Shown: positions 49,085-61,003 of the stretch, one piece after another
Numbering within the stretch: the stretch's first letter is position 1
Layout: the number at the start of each line of letters is the position of its first letter
Origin: Hippophae tibetana
Taxonomy: Eukaryota > Streptophyta > Magnoliopsida > Rosales > Elaeagnaceae
Assembly: GCA_037013495.1 (NCBI GenBank)
Contig: CM072801.1
Location: 85,235,816-85,299,815 of the forward strand
Length of the DNA stretch: 64,000 bases
Direction: 5' to 3'
The notes under the pieces: generated by a model
Told to the model about the DNA's origin: nothing
The model's database searches: none
Seen by the model: only the letters and a program-made list of their open reading frames with translations
Made by a program: the position numbers and the translations under genes

Positions 49085-49423
49085 TTTTAATTAATTGTGT
49101 GTCTTTTATGTTTTATTCATCATAAGTTTTTTTAGTCTCTTATTTTTAAGGATTGGTTAGGCTCAATCCACCACTAATTTGGCCCATTTCATCTAGGGTT
49201 TTTTCTTTAAGGCTTGTATTTGCACCTAGGGTTTTCTTTAGGTTTGAATTTAGGCCTAGGGTTTTTCTTTAGGCTTGAATTTGCATCTAGGGTTTTCATG
49301 AGGGTTTGTTGTTATAAAAATGCAGCAGCTATGTAATCTTTAACACGTTCCTAGAAAATTGATTGTTCCTATTCCTTTGGGTTCATAGGTTCATATGGTT
49401 ATTCGCCTAGAGGGTCCACATCA
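49085..49423 (+). repeat. Element C LTR copy 1
   Basis: It runs from about TGTGTCTTTTATG to CCACATCA, then the primer site. It contains TTATAAAAATGCAGCAG, a TATA-like word. It is shorter than the other copies. Confidence 0.65.
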
Positions 49424-51029
49424 TTTGGTATCAAAGCTTTGGTTGTTGGAAAGAAGTTATCTATCTTCATCTTTTTGAGTTCTTTATTTAAAAAACAAAT
49501 ATGTCTTGCATCGAAAATTTGATTGTTTTCTTTCCTTATCTTTGTGGAACGAAAATATTCTTATTTTTGGATTTTGATCTTGTGATATTCTTGTTTGGTT
49601 TCCTTATCTTATTTCAATTATGTGTCGTTGTTTCCATCCTTGGATTTCGTTTCGTAGTTCTCTTTGAATTCTTTATATTTTTTTCTTGTTCTTTATTTCT
49701 GTGTTCAATCTATCTTTGTTCTAAAAAAAGAGTTGTTGTTCATAGTTTCAAATTTTGTTTTGGATAAATTGGAGTTGCAACTTTAAACAATCGTAACTTT
49801 TGACTAGAGTATCAAAAGGATTATTGTAATATATCAAATTGAATCTTGGTTCTATTCCTACAAGTGGAATGGGCTTTGCCTTTTGTTTCTCACCTTTTTT
49901 GACCCCAAATTCCATCTTTTACATCACTTATCGAGGCACTAAAGTTTTTTTTACATGTTTTGTGTTTTTCTCAGTTTTTGTTCATTAGGGTTGCAATTTT
50001 TTTTTTGAATTTTCTATTTACAGTAGCAGCAGTCCAAAAAATAAGAAAAAGGAGAACAAAGTAGTAGATTGTTCAAGATTCCAATTCTCTTTTTCTTGTT
50101 GAGTTTTCTTGTTTTTGTTGAAATTAGTTTTCTTTTATTTCGTTCTAGGTTTTGTCTATTTCATTCTAGAGAATTATCAAACTTGCTATCCAAGTATGAT
50201 TTTTTTTTAAAAAGAATAATATTTTTGTCAAGATTCTTTCTTTATAGTCCTCTTTGATCTTTCTTTCTGTCATCAATTAAGTTTTTTTTAATTCTGATTT
50301 TCAAGATCTTGAAAAGATTCTTTCTTGGTTCTTTAGAGTCCTCTTTAGACTTTCTTGCTGCCATCTTTTGCCATTAAGTTTTTAAAATTATGATTTTGAA
50401 ATTGTCACTAACAAACTGGTTGCTTCTTGAGATTAGTTGAATTAATTGATTTTGTTAAGAATACAAAAGAGGGTTGGCTTGAGCTTTGAGTGGTAAAAGG
50501 AAAGAGAAATAAAAAGGGCCAAAATAGTGTGAGAAAAAAAAGAAGTGATAACAATCTAATTTGTGAGAAAACACATGAGGGAATGAATGAGAAATAACAC
50601 CTTCTTTTTTTTACAGGTTGAAAACATGAGTAAGGAAATAGGAGAACCACATAAGGTCAACTTGAAATTCTTTATCGAATTAGCTGTTTTTGATCCCTCT
50701 GACCCTGTTCTTGATCCAATGTGGAGACAAGGAAGGCTTTTAATAACAATTTTAAGAGACTGAATGCAAGGTTAGATGATTTATAATCCCCTTTTGGTTC
50801 TAAATTACATAGAACACATGAGTTTGAAAAAATAGAAGCTGATTTCAATGTGGAGGAGAGAGCAAGTTATAAATGGCACAAAATGGTTATGGTTGTACGG
50901 ACAAATGGAGAAATCAAAAGTATCAGTTCAAGTGATGATAAGATACCATCATTGGAGGATTTTTCTAATGTTGAAGTGGAATAACCTATACATGGAGCTT
51001 TATTTGTCACAAGGACAACCCTAAATATA

Positions 51030-51330
51030 CAGCCTAAGGATGAAGGAAATGAGGAGCATCATGAGCATATTTTCCACACAAGATGTCATATGAAGGATAA
51101 GGTTTGTATGCTGATTATTGATAGTAGGAGCTACACTAATGTTTCCAGTACCTTGTTGGTAGAAAAGTTGAATTTGAAGTGACAAAAGCATCCCAAACCG
51201 TACAAGATACATTGGCTGAATGATTGTGGAGAAGTGGAGGTTAAAAAACAAGTTCAAGCTCCCTTTTTCAATTGGATAATATGAATATGAGGTTCTGTGT
51301 GATGTGGCATCGATGTATAATGCTCATATG
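51030..51330 (+). pseudogene. Element C protease-like region
   Basis: Fossil. The sequence reads HEHIFHTRCHMKDKVCMLII, then YTNVSSTLLVEKLNLK and YKIHWLNDCGEVEVKKQVQA. This is the characteristic plant gypsy protease region (family form I-F-H-T-R-C ... V-C-x-x-I-I-D-x-G-S-C-T-N-V-A-S). A Lys/Glu-rich stretch (51,450-51,690) and a TNDLNSSFP-like piece follow, matching the linker ahead of RT. RT itself is absent. Confidence 0.7.
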
Positions 51331-51969
51331 TTTCTTGGCTGACCATGGAAATTTGATAGAAGGGTGAGGCATGAAGGGTGAAAAAATCATTATTCTTCTA
51401 TAATGATCAACTGAAAAGTTGTATTAGCCTCTCTCAAACCTTTGCAAGCTTATGAGGAAGAGATTTGGATAAGAATAGACTGCAAGTTGAGAGAAAAACA
51501 AAATTGTGAACAAGGGAAAAATTTAAAGAGAGAAAGAAATTGAGGTTGAGAGGAAAAGAGAGCATAAAAGTGAGCAAAAGAGAGAGAATAGTAATCAAAA
51601 AGAGGAAAAATGAGCAAAAGAGATAGAATAGTAAGAAAAAAGAGGAAAATGCGCAAATAAGAGATGAAAATAAAAAAAAGTGTAATTCCTAAAAAACATG
51701 AGATTAAGAGTGCAATAATGACAAGGTAACAAGTACTTGTACTTATGTACAAGGATGTTTTTCTTCCTACTAACGATCTTAACTCATCTTTTCCTGGTGT
51801 TGTTATATGAATCTTTTCGAAGAGTAGGGGAATAATAGAGATCGAGATACTATTGAAGTTGATGTTCCCAAATATTCTCAAGATCTTTTGCAAGAAATTG
51901 GTGGTCCAATGACTAAGGATAGATTTGGAAAATCAAGTTTGGTGCAAGGATTACTTTAGAAAACAATTG

Positions 51970-53962
51970 TTGTTTTAATTAATTATGGTCCTTTTTATGT
52001 TTTATTCATCATAAGTTTTTTTAGTCTTTTATTTTTAAGGATTGATTAGGCCCAATCAACCACAAATTAGATCCATTTCATCTAAGGTTCTTTTCTTTAG
52101 GGCTTGGCCTAGGGTTTTATTTAGGTTTGAATTTACAACTAGGTTTTTTATTTAAGATTGAATTTGCGTCTAAGGTTTCATGGGGGTTTTTTGTTATAAA
52201 AACGAAACAATTATGTAATCTTGGAGAGACCACATATCATTAATAAAAGTTCATTTTAGAAAGCTTCTTGAATTGGACTAATCAAAGGGAATGATCATCC
52301 TTTGTGGAATCTGAAAGTTAGGGTTTAAAGGACTTTGTTTTCTTAGGGTTCTAATATGATCATACCAAAGATTAGGATTTTAAGAACTTTGTTTCCTTAG
52401 GGTTCTAATCCAATCATCTTCAACACGTTCCTAGCAAATCAATTTTTCCAATTCGTTTGAGTTCGTGGGTTTTTAGGTTGTTGGCCTAGAAGGTCCATAT
52501 CATTTGGTAATGGAGCTTGAGGTGTTGATCAAGTTGATGTTCCCAAGTGTTGATCAAGTTGATGTTCCTAAATGTTGATGTTCCCAAATATTCTCAAGAT
52601 CTTTTGTAAGGAATTGGAGGCCTAATGACTAGGGATAGATTTGAAAGATCAAGTTGGGTGCAATGATTACTTTAAGAAGAAATTTTTGTTTTAATTAATT
52701 ATGGCTTTTATGTTTTATTCATCTTAAGTTTTTTTAGTCTTTTATTTTTAAGGATTAATTAGGCCCAATCCACCACTAATTAGATCCATTTCATCTAAGG
52801 TTTTTTTTTTCTTTAGGGCTTGAATTTGTGCCTAGGGTTTTCTTTAGGTTTGAATTTACACCTAGGTATTTTCTTTAGGATTGAATTTGCATCTAATTTT
52901 TTCATGAGGGTTTATTGTTATAAAAACACAACAGCTATGTAATCTTGGAGAGAAAACATATCATTAATAAAAGTTTATTTTACAAAGCTTCTTGTTTTTC
53001 CTTCTTCTGTTCTTGATTGAATGTGTGAATTAGACTTATCAAAGGGAGTGATCATCCTTTGTGACATCTAAAAGTTAAGATTTTAAGGACTTTGTTTCCT
53101 TAAGGTTCTAATCCAATCATCTTTAACACGTTCCTAACAAATCGATTGTTCCAATTCTTTTGAGTTCGTAGGTTCCTAGTGTTGTTCGCTTAGAAGGTCT
53201 ACATCATTTGGTAAAGGAGATCAAGGTACTAATCAAGTTGATGTTCCCAAGTGTTGATCAAGTTAATGTTCCTAAGTGTTGATGAAGTTGATGTTCCAAA
53301 ATATTCTCAAGATCTTTTGCAAGGAATTGGCGGTCCAATGAGTAGGGATAAAAGATCAATTTGGGTGCAAGGATTACTTTAGGAAGCAATTGTTATTTTA
53401 ATTAATTGTGAGCCTTTTATGTTTTATTCATCATAAGTTTTTTTAGTCTTTTAATTTTAAGGATTGATTAGGCCTAATACACGAATAATTAGGCCATTTT
53501 CATCTAGGGGTTTTTTTAAGGCTTGAATTTGCATCTAGGGTTTTTCTTCAAGCTTGAACTTGCATCTAGGGTTTTCTTGAGGGTTTGTTGTTATAAAAAT
53601 GCAGCAGTTATGTAATCTTGGATAGATCACATATCATTAATAAAAGCTTATTTCAAAGAGCTTCTTGTTTTGCCTTCTTGTGTTATTGATTGAATGCTTG
53701 AATTCAACTTATCAAAGGGAGTGATCATTCTTTGTAGTGTCTCAAGGTTAGGGTTTTAAGGACTTTGTTTCCTTAGGGTTCTAATCTGATCATACCAAAG
53801 GTTAGGGTTTTAAGGACTTTGTTTCCTTAGGGTTCTAATCCAATCATACCAAAGATTAGGGTTTTAAGGACTTCGTTTGCTTAGGGTTCTAATCCGATCA
53901 TCTTCAAGACATATCTAACAAATTGATTATTCTTATTCCTTTCAGTTCGTGGATTCGCATCA
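51970..53962 (+). repeat. Element C LTR copies 2-4 with pol-tail spacers
   Basis: LTR 2 about 51,970-52,502; LTR 3 about 52,690-53,206; LTR 4 about 53,400-53,962. Spacers of 170-190 bp carry a few primer-site bases (TTTGGTA) joined to the pol tail. The repeat periods are 704 and 756 bp. A 54-bp unit with AGGGTTTTAAGGAC and CCTTAGGGTTCTAATC is present two, one and three times in LTRs 2, 3 and 4. Confidence 0.75.
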
Positions 53963-53999
53963 CATTGTTGTATGTCTCAAATTCACTTTGTGTGTATGC

Positions 54000-55470
54000 A
54001 TAGGCTACCTTTTTGATGTAGTTATTGACATCTTTGTTGTGAAAAGAGATAAGATTTTGCCTGAGATGATAATAACATTAGCAATGATGTGCTTCATTCT
54101 CAAAAATTATTAACATTGTAGACTTTATACTTGTGTTTCTATCTAACATAATCACCAAATCTTCATTTTTTCCCATAAGTAGTTTCAATCTTATGAAATA
54201 CCATTTCCAAGTTTTTTTTGTTTCACTATCTACCAATCAAAAAGTAATTGAATAAATCTGAAATGTAAGAATAAATAGTTTAATATACTTGTATGGTTTT
54301 TAGTAATGAATATAGTAATAATCACGAAAGTATTACATATTTGATATTTTTTTAGTAATGAATATAGTAATAAGTATGAAAGTATTACATATTTTTTAAT
54401 TTTTGTATGTAAACATTACATGTATATTTGTTATGCTACTATCATTAGTTAGAATTAGCAAAAGTATATGTTTCATAATTTGTATCACAATAATTCAAGT
54501 TTTTTAGAAACATTTCTAATGTACCATCAACTACAATGATAGGAATTATGCAAATCATAAATCCTTCAAATATATGTTGCAATTGTCATAAACCCATTCT
54601 GAAAATTTGACTCAGTATCTATTTTTATTTCTATGTAAGAATTTGGATTTTTTTTCTAATATGTAGAAAAATGAAGGTAGCATTCCATAGGAGTCTTTAG
54701 GACTCCCTTTTAAAATCTTAACTACCTCCTTTTTTGCCATGAATGCTTTTATTAAGCTTACATCCAAATTAGCTTCATTCTTGATGTTACTAATTAATTT
54801 CATTTTGTCTTTAAAAGTCTCTTTGATCTTGTAGCAATGTATTTGAGAGAAGCATATTTGTCTTTTTGTTGCTTTGGCTTTTCAACACATTGATGGTCAT
54901 ACTTATATGTTGTTACTTTAAATGCCCTTGATTTCCCAATTTTTCTTAATGTCATCTTCCATTTACAAATGTCATCTTTGCATTTCAATCTTATAGCTTG
55001 AAGTCTTGTTGGAGATTTGGGTTACATAATTGAATTTTTGTTTCACTGCATACTTGGATACCCATTAGGTTTAGATCATGTTTGCTCTTATACATTTTAT
55101 CAATGTATATTTTTTCGCTTGTATCTAAATTTGTGAATGGGTTGGTATCATTATTTTCTAGTTAATCACTTGCTAAACTTATTAAAACTGTATTTTGGTT
55201 GTCATTATGTTGTGTTACATACAACATACATAATCCTTCATTTTCATTGCTAATGATTTGGTTGAAGAAAAATTCAATGTTTTTGTTGTCCACAATATTG
55301 ATAGCTAAATAAATCTCATGATAATTTATCTTTTGATTATTACCTAAATTTTGATCATAGAAAATCAATAATTTATTTTATCAATTCTTCAATATTTATA
55401 TTTTTTGTTACGGATATTTCTTTGAGAATACCATGTATGTATTTATCTTTTTTCATCTTCAAAAACTCAT
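54000..55470 (-). pseudogene. Decayed MULE (MuDR-type) transposase
   Basis: Minus strand, read from 55,470 downward: an N-terminal part (YDQNLGNNQKINYHEI, 55,330-55,368), then CKDDICKWKMTLRKIGKSRAF with KVTTYKYDHQCVEK (54,880-54,985; the MuDR N-terminal zinc-binding domain, with the C-x4-C spacing and the H near the end). Next come VSLIKAFMAKKEVVKILKGS and YGMLPSFFYILEKK (54,620-54,770; family form S-Y-x-x-A-W-R-A-K ... S-Y-x-x-L-P-x-Y), then GFMICIIPIIVVDGT (54,521-54,565) with the first catalytic Asp at 54,526-54,528. The pieces lie in different frames and the rest of the DDE core is not legible below 54,500. Terminal inverted repeats were not found. A plain DNA transposon remnant, old. Confidence 0.75.
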
Positions 55471-55479
55471 TATCTATTA

Positions 55480-57640
55480 TGCATAAATATTATGTATATC
55501 TTTGACTCACCTATTATAAAATACAATAAAAAAATATTTTATAACTCTTATGATTTATCAAAGTAAAAACATAAACTAATAAGAATAGCTAATATAACTA
55601 ATAGTTTATAGAATATGTAAATACATATTTAAAATATTATATTTAAAAATTGTACAAATATTATAATAGTTTAAAAGATAATATAACTAGAATTTAGTTT
55701 GAAAACATTTACATTACATTCATTATCTATATAAATTAGAACTTATGATTGAATCTAGCTATTATAATTTCCTAAATAGCAAACTAAAAATATAAACTAT
55801 ATAATTAAATCCATACATACATATTTAATTTTAACATATACATTTTATTTAAAAACTGTATAAATATACTAGTAGTTTATGAGAATCTGCACATTACATT
55901 CAGAACATGTATAAGCTAGAAGTTGTAAATACACAAAACTTTTTGTATAAATTAGAACTTAATTTTAGATAATATAACGGGAAAAACAATCTCTAGACTT
56001 GAGTTGTTCGATGTTTTTTCCTAAAAACAAGAGCAACAACTGATTCCTTAAAGGAGGCGTTGATGATCCTTGTTGAAGGTGATCTTGATGTAATTTTTTG
56101 TGATGATATCCGGAGGCTTGATGATGAAAGAGTGATGGAAATTGTTGCTGTACGATATTTCCAACAGAACCTGATAAAGAAACAGTGAGAATTATCAGTT
56201 CGCATGGATGAATTATCACTTCGCATGGATGAATTATCAGTTCAGGTGGTTAAAAGGTTGATGGAGGCGTGAGGATGATGAAGGAGAGGCAGATGCATGG
56301 TATGAGGGACCAGATGCAGTTCTAGATCCTAACCTAATCTGATGTGAGGGTAGAAGGAGTAAGTTCGTAAAAACCCTTTTACCTTTACTTCAATGCTATG
56401 CGTTTTGTATCCTTAGTTGAAAAAAATGGTTGGATTCTTAAGATCCAATCCGTTTGGGTTGATAACTACCTAAAAGATGAAGTTGTTCCAAACAAACCCA
56501 TAGTATTTAAACATGTTGGGCTGCTGGTCTTTCTACTAAAAATGTTGGTGTTTTTTTCCAGGTTGGATTCGCTAGGTCTTGAGATTAGCAAGGGCAAGAT
56601 ATGACAATATGGACTCTAAGATGCCAGCCCAATTAGTAAAGTCAATTATGTTTTTTGAAAGTAACTTAAGTAATCTACCTGCCTTATTAGTGTTCAGCCT
56701 GGATGGCCTATTGGACGTCACGTGGGATGAAATCTATTGATGTGGCAAATAGTTGTTAGAGGTGTCATTTTCTGCCTAATTGTTTTTTCCTTTATAATAT
56801 TCCGTTTTTCTTTCTATATGCACGATATTTTCGTCTGTTTATATGTTTTTTATTTTTAATCAACTAAATTTCTATCAAATTCTTGAACCAATAAAAAATC
56901 TCTAAGTTTAAATAATTAAAATGGAGTTCATTTGTTTGATAATTGCTCAATGAAAATAATTGCTCAATGAAAATACCAATTTAGAATTCAAATCTTCAAA
57001 ACTTCCAAACTATTATACAGTCTTTATTATTTGCATAAAATATTAAAGAAAATAACTAAGGTAATTCTATTTTTTTTCTTATCCTATTACCATTTTTCTT
57101 AAAAGTTGTATACATTGTAAAAATAAAAAACCTTTTCTTTTAGTTAACGTAATCTAATCAACTCACTCCACTATTTAGTTAGAAGATACTATTCTATTCA
57201 TTAAACTTCTTTTGGATAATGGAACTTTAGAAGAAAACAAAAAAAACATAACAAGTAAGAAATGACTTATGTACAAGTGCTTAAGTGAACAATTATTTAA
57301 ATTAGGTTCAAAAGATTGTTGATCCATTTGATTCAAGAGAATAATTTTTTATGTTAAATAATAGACTTGTAACATTTTTTTTAATAAGGGACATGGCATT
57401 ATAAAGAGGAATAATACGTGATAATATGATACTCCGTTGCCATAAAGTATTAACACTATACATCTCAATTTGAAATGTATCTCAAGTGATGTATTAGCAT
57501 TATATTAGTTGTAATATTGCAAATAGATAAGTCCTAAGATTACTGAGAATATTTATTTATAAGGGTCAATTACATTTATCCATGTGAGTTAATTTATGTC
57601 ACAAATTATCATCGGCCATTATATCCAAATTTCATTAGGG
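55480..57640. other. No gene recognised; a 21-bp tandem repeat
   Basis: AT-rich to 55,960, then a less AT-rich stretch to 56,760 with short frames that match nothing I know. GAATTATCAGTTCGCATGGA-type 21-bp units repeat nearly three times at 56,189-56,245. The stretch 56,000-56,760 could be a decayed exon or a MULE flank. Confidence 0.4.
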
Positions 57641-58212
57641 TGATAAATGCTTGAAAAATATTAATATTTCATGATTTTATTGAGTTTATTTGTAAGAAAT
57701 AGGTTTGATTATAACATGTTTATGTCAATATCAATAAAAATCTAAATGTTCGAAATCACAGGTATTTTTTATTGCATTTCAGGTGTTTTAGCTTCAAATG
57801 TATAAATTTATCAACACTTAAAACACTCAATTTTTACCTTAAAATCTTAAAAGATTAAGACATGTAATCCTTATATGAAGAATCAATCAGTAAATAAGGG
57901 ACGCAAAAGAAGAATTCAAGTCAAACATTTCATACCACGATCAAGATTTAGTGTATCGTGGTGCACTTCTCTCTACATGATTCACCAGGCACATTACACT
58001 TTATGTTTCACAATATGGATTAAGTGGACCGTGGTGCAACCTTCTTTGTTTGCATTTGGGTGAAGAGTTACATATCTCTAGCCATAACAAGGGAAAGTTT
58101 GGTTCTTGGCATGCCTTCTTTAGTTTGGCCCGAAGCCCTCAACACCAGGCTGAACCTGTAAATAAAAACTTAGCTTTAGCTTTTTAGAGGTATCACATAT
58201 AGTTTAATATAG
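57641..58212 (+). repeat. Partial old Athila-like LTR (first ~570 bp)
   Basis: It starts TGATAAATGCTTGAAAAATA and matches the beginning of the next LTR: TTTCATGATTTTATTG, GAAATCACAGGTATTTTT, TTAAAGCACT-like words, and the CCTCAAC...CCTGTAAATAAA stretch. It is cut where the next LTR starts. Confidence 0.7.
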
Positions 58213-59782
58213 TGATGAGTTCTTGAAAATCATTAATACTTCATGATTTATTGCATTTAAATGTAATAAATAGATTTTAATATGCATGTTTTTGTCATTA
58301 TTTAAGAAAATCTGTATGTTTGAAATCACGTATATTTTTTGATATATTTTAGGTATTGTTAGCTTCTAATTTATATAACTTGATTAACACATGAAGAATC
58401 ATACTTAAAGCACTAATTTACACCTTAAAAGCTTAAAGGAACAATGCATGTAAGCCTTACATGTCAAACTAGCCATTATGTAAGGGGTGCAGAATAAGAG
58501 TTCAAAAAGATCTTTGCATGCCACAAAAAGAGTTATTGTGTGCTGCGGTGCACTCTTTACTACATGAATTGACTAGGCACGAAAATTTTTTTGTGCCACA
58601 GAAAAGAAATGTTGGGTTGTGGTACGACCTGTTCGGGATAACACAAGGCAAACATCTACGAGTCCCGCACCACAACATAGAAAATAGTGGACCACAACGC
58701 ATGTTTCACTAATTTATATGAAGCCCGTTGATGCTAGCCTCAACCTATAAATTAAACCTTATGTTTTAGGTTTAGGTATGAATTAGTATTAGAGTAACAC
58801 AAGGTTTTTATTTTCGACTACCACTTTTATTTTTTCTTTGGTTTTTACAATAGGTTAGATTCATAACAATAATAGATAGATCTTTTTAAGGTATTCCATA
58901 TCACAAAAAATATAGAAGATATATGTATATTGAAGAATACTTTAAGGATCATGATCACAGTTACAAAGAGGACATACTAATCTATCTTTAATTAGTATTA
59001 TAAATCTTATTTGTATTTATTTATTTTTATACATAAACTCAATTTTTGTGTATTATTCTGAATGCCATTTTTAACTTACTAATAATTTATTAAATCTAAA
59101 CAAGGCATTACTATGGAAAATTATTTTTGTTGTCATATTTGTGAAGAATAATTTAGGTGAATATGTTTTTATAAAATAAATTGATATTATTTCTTTATTC
59201 TAGATTTATACCAAGTATATTATTGATTAGTATACTAATGAAATATTTTTTACAATAAATTTAAAATATAAAAGTTAGGTTTTTAGGATCTAATTTTGAT
59301 ACCTTGAATAAGAGTTTAAATTATGTGTTTCATGTAAAGTAGTGATTTAAATGGTATTTTATTTCGTTAGAAGTAAAACACAATTTAGTTTAATCATTTG
59401 ATGATTCATATCTAAGGATATTTTCATAAAAAAAGGAAAAATCAATAACTTAAATTTATATATTTAATAGCATAATTAATTCTAAGTATGATTAACTAGT
59501 TAATTATTTTCATAAACTTTTCATTGATTGTTAATTTATTATCTCCCTACATTTGTTTGAATCAATTCTATTTCTCTCTTTTCTTATTTATGTTTAGATT
59601 TATTTTTCGTGTTTGTTTTTAAAAAAATTGTTAGATTATTTAAAACCTAGTAGTTCATCTTTAAACCGACTTAAGAGTTTACTTATTTTTTATTTTAAGT
59701 GATTTGTTCACTTGCAAGTTTTTTTATAAATATATGAAATTTGACTATCAAGTTTTTTTGTATCAAGTTTGTATTATTATCA
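58213..59782 (+). repeat. Old Athila-like LTR
   Basis: It runs from TGATGAGTTCTTGAAAATCA to ATTATCA. The end is followed by AGTTTTTGACGCCATTATTG, a decayed tRNA-Asp primer site. It belongs to the same old subfamily as 3,391-17,945. Confidence 0.75.
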
Positions 59783-60420
59783 AGTTTTTGACGCCATTAT
59801 TGAAGATTATCTTAGCATTATCAATTATTTCACACCTTTGCCAATAGCGTTTAAATTTTTTTTTATCAAAATTCTTAAATATTTTGATAATATTCGTGAA
59901 TTATTTAATTTCAAAAATAAAAAATTTTAAAATTTTAAAATAATTAAAACTAAAAATATTAAATATTATTAAAAATTCAAAAAAATATTTTAGTTTATTT
60001 TTACTTTTTATTTATTAACGTGATTTTAGTTATTAATTTTCTTTTTAGTATTTTTATTTTATTTTGCTTAGTATTTTTAGTTACTAACTTTTATTTATTT
60101 CTTTTTGTTTACTAACTTTTATTTCTTGTTTATTTTATTTTATTTTGATTATTTTAATTTATCTTTTTATTTGCTAACTGTATTTCTTTTCTTATTTTTT
60201 TTAACTATTTATTTTATTTTTTATTTTTTATTTAACTTTATTTTTATTTTTGTCGTTTTTTATTTCTATGATCTAACTAGTTCATTTTTTTATTTTTATT
60301 TTATATTTGATTTTATTTGTTTTTCCTTTAATTTATTTTTATATAATTATAATTATTTATTATTTATTTTAGTACTTAGTATTATGTTTTATATTTTTCA
60401 AAAACAAATCTAGATGAGGC
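59783..60420 (+). mobile_element. Leader of the old Athila-like remnant
   Basis: Primer-site remnant, then about 550 bp of T-rich sequence equivalent to the AT-rich Athila leader. A 102-codon frame here is nearly all Phe/Tyr/Leu/Ile and is a by-product of the T-rich tract. No gag can be made out after it. Confidence 0.55.
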
Positions 60421-60669
60421 TCTTGGGATACAATTGAGATGAAAAAAATTTGCATCGTAGCACAAGGATCCTTGTTGAATACACTGGGTTCTATTTTGTT
60501 CAAGTAACGACCTGTGATGAATTTTTAAACTAAAAATCTCAAAAAATGCTTTTCAAATCATACCCAAACAAATTTTTTTTCTTATTCTTCTACAAACCCT
60601 ACTTTCCCTTTTGTCCAAAAATTAAATAATTTTGAAGCTACCTCCATTGGTAATAAAAAGAGGTAAATG

Positions 60670-61003
60670 CTATGTTAGATGTTGTCTCTTTTGGAGAACA
60701 TAAAACGTGCAAGTATACACGGTCACAAGTAATAAAATTTGATAAGTAATTTATCGTCCCCACGGAGATTTGTTACTACAGTTTGTTGAGTACTAAAATA
60801 ATTATCTCTCTCTGATTTTATCAAAAACGATCGTTGATTTGAACAAGTTTAAGAAGAGAGTTTTTAACAAAAGAAAAGAAATCTAGGATTGCAATTTTTC
60901 ACCAAAATTAATCAACTCAAATCATGTTATTTTCTTTTGATTTATATTTTTTTTAGTACATTTAATTTGTCAACCGAAAACTTCTAATTTTATCCATACA
61001 TCT
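60670..61003 (-). repeat. LTR-end fragment of the element B family
   Basis: GTGCAAGTATACACGGTCAC, then AAGTAATAAAATTTGATAAG and CGTCCCCACGGAGATTTG, match the terminal part of B's 3' LTR (28,450-28,540: ACAAGTAATATAATAATAAT, TCGTTCTCACGGAAATT). The element at 61,004 interrupts it. The left edge is approximate. Confidence 0.6.

Larger units (their letters stand above)
48774..53962 (+). mobile_element. Element C: Ty3/gypsy remnant with tRNA-Met primer site and four tandem LTRs
   Basis: Four LTR copies end at 49,423, 52,502, 53,206 and 53,962. Each is preceded by the same pol tail (VPKYSQ ... GPMTKD, then a stop). After the first LTR comes TTGGTATCAAAGC (49,425-49,437), a close match to the initiator tRNA-Met site TGGTATCAGAGC. 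The leader runs to about 50,630, followed by a gag-like piece and a protease-like piece. Most of pol is missing. Probably a chromovirus-side gypsy element; lineage not settled. Broken in many places and old. Confidence 0.75.

Noticed and set aside
51450-51893. 147-codon minus-strand frame
   Set aside because: It is the reverse of the Lys/Glu-rich linker of element C on the plus strand, which matches a known gypsy linker region.
55965-56226. Two overlapping minus-strand frames of about 80 codons
   Set aside because: No recognisable motif; they overlap a 21-bp tandem repeat and run in two frames over the same stretch.
60105-60413. 102-codon frame rich in Phe, Tyr, Leu and Ile, looking like a membrane protein
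   Set aside because: Composition follows from a T-rich leader tract; no family similarity and no conserved start.
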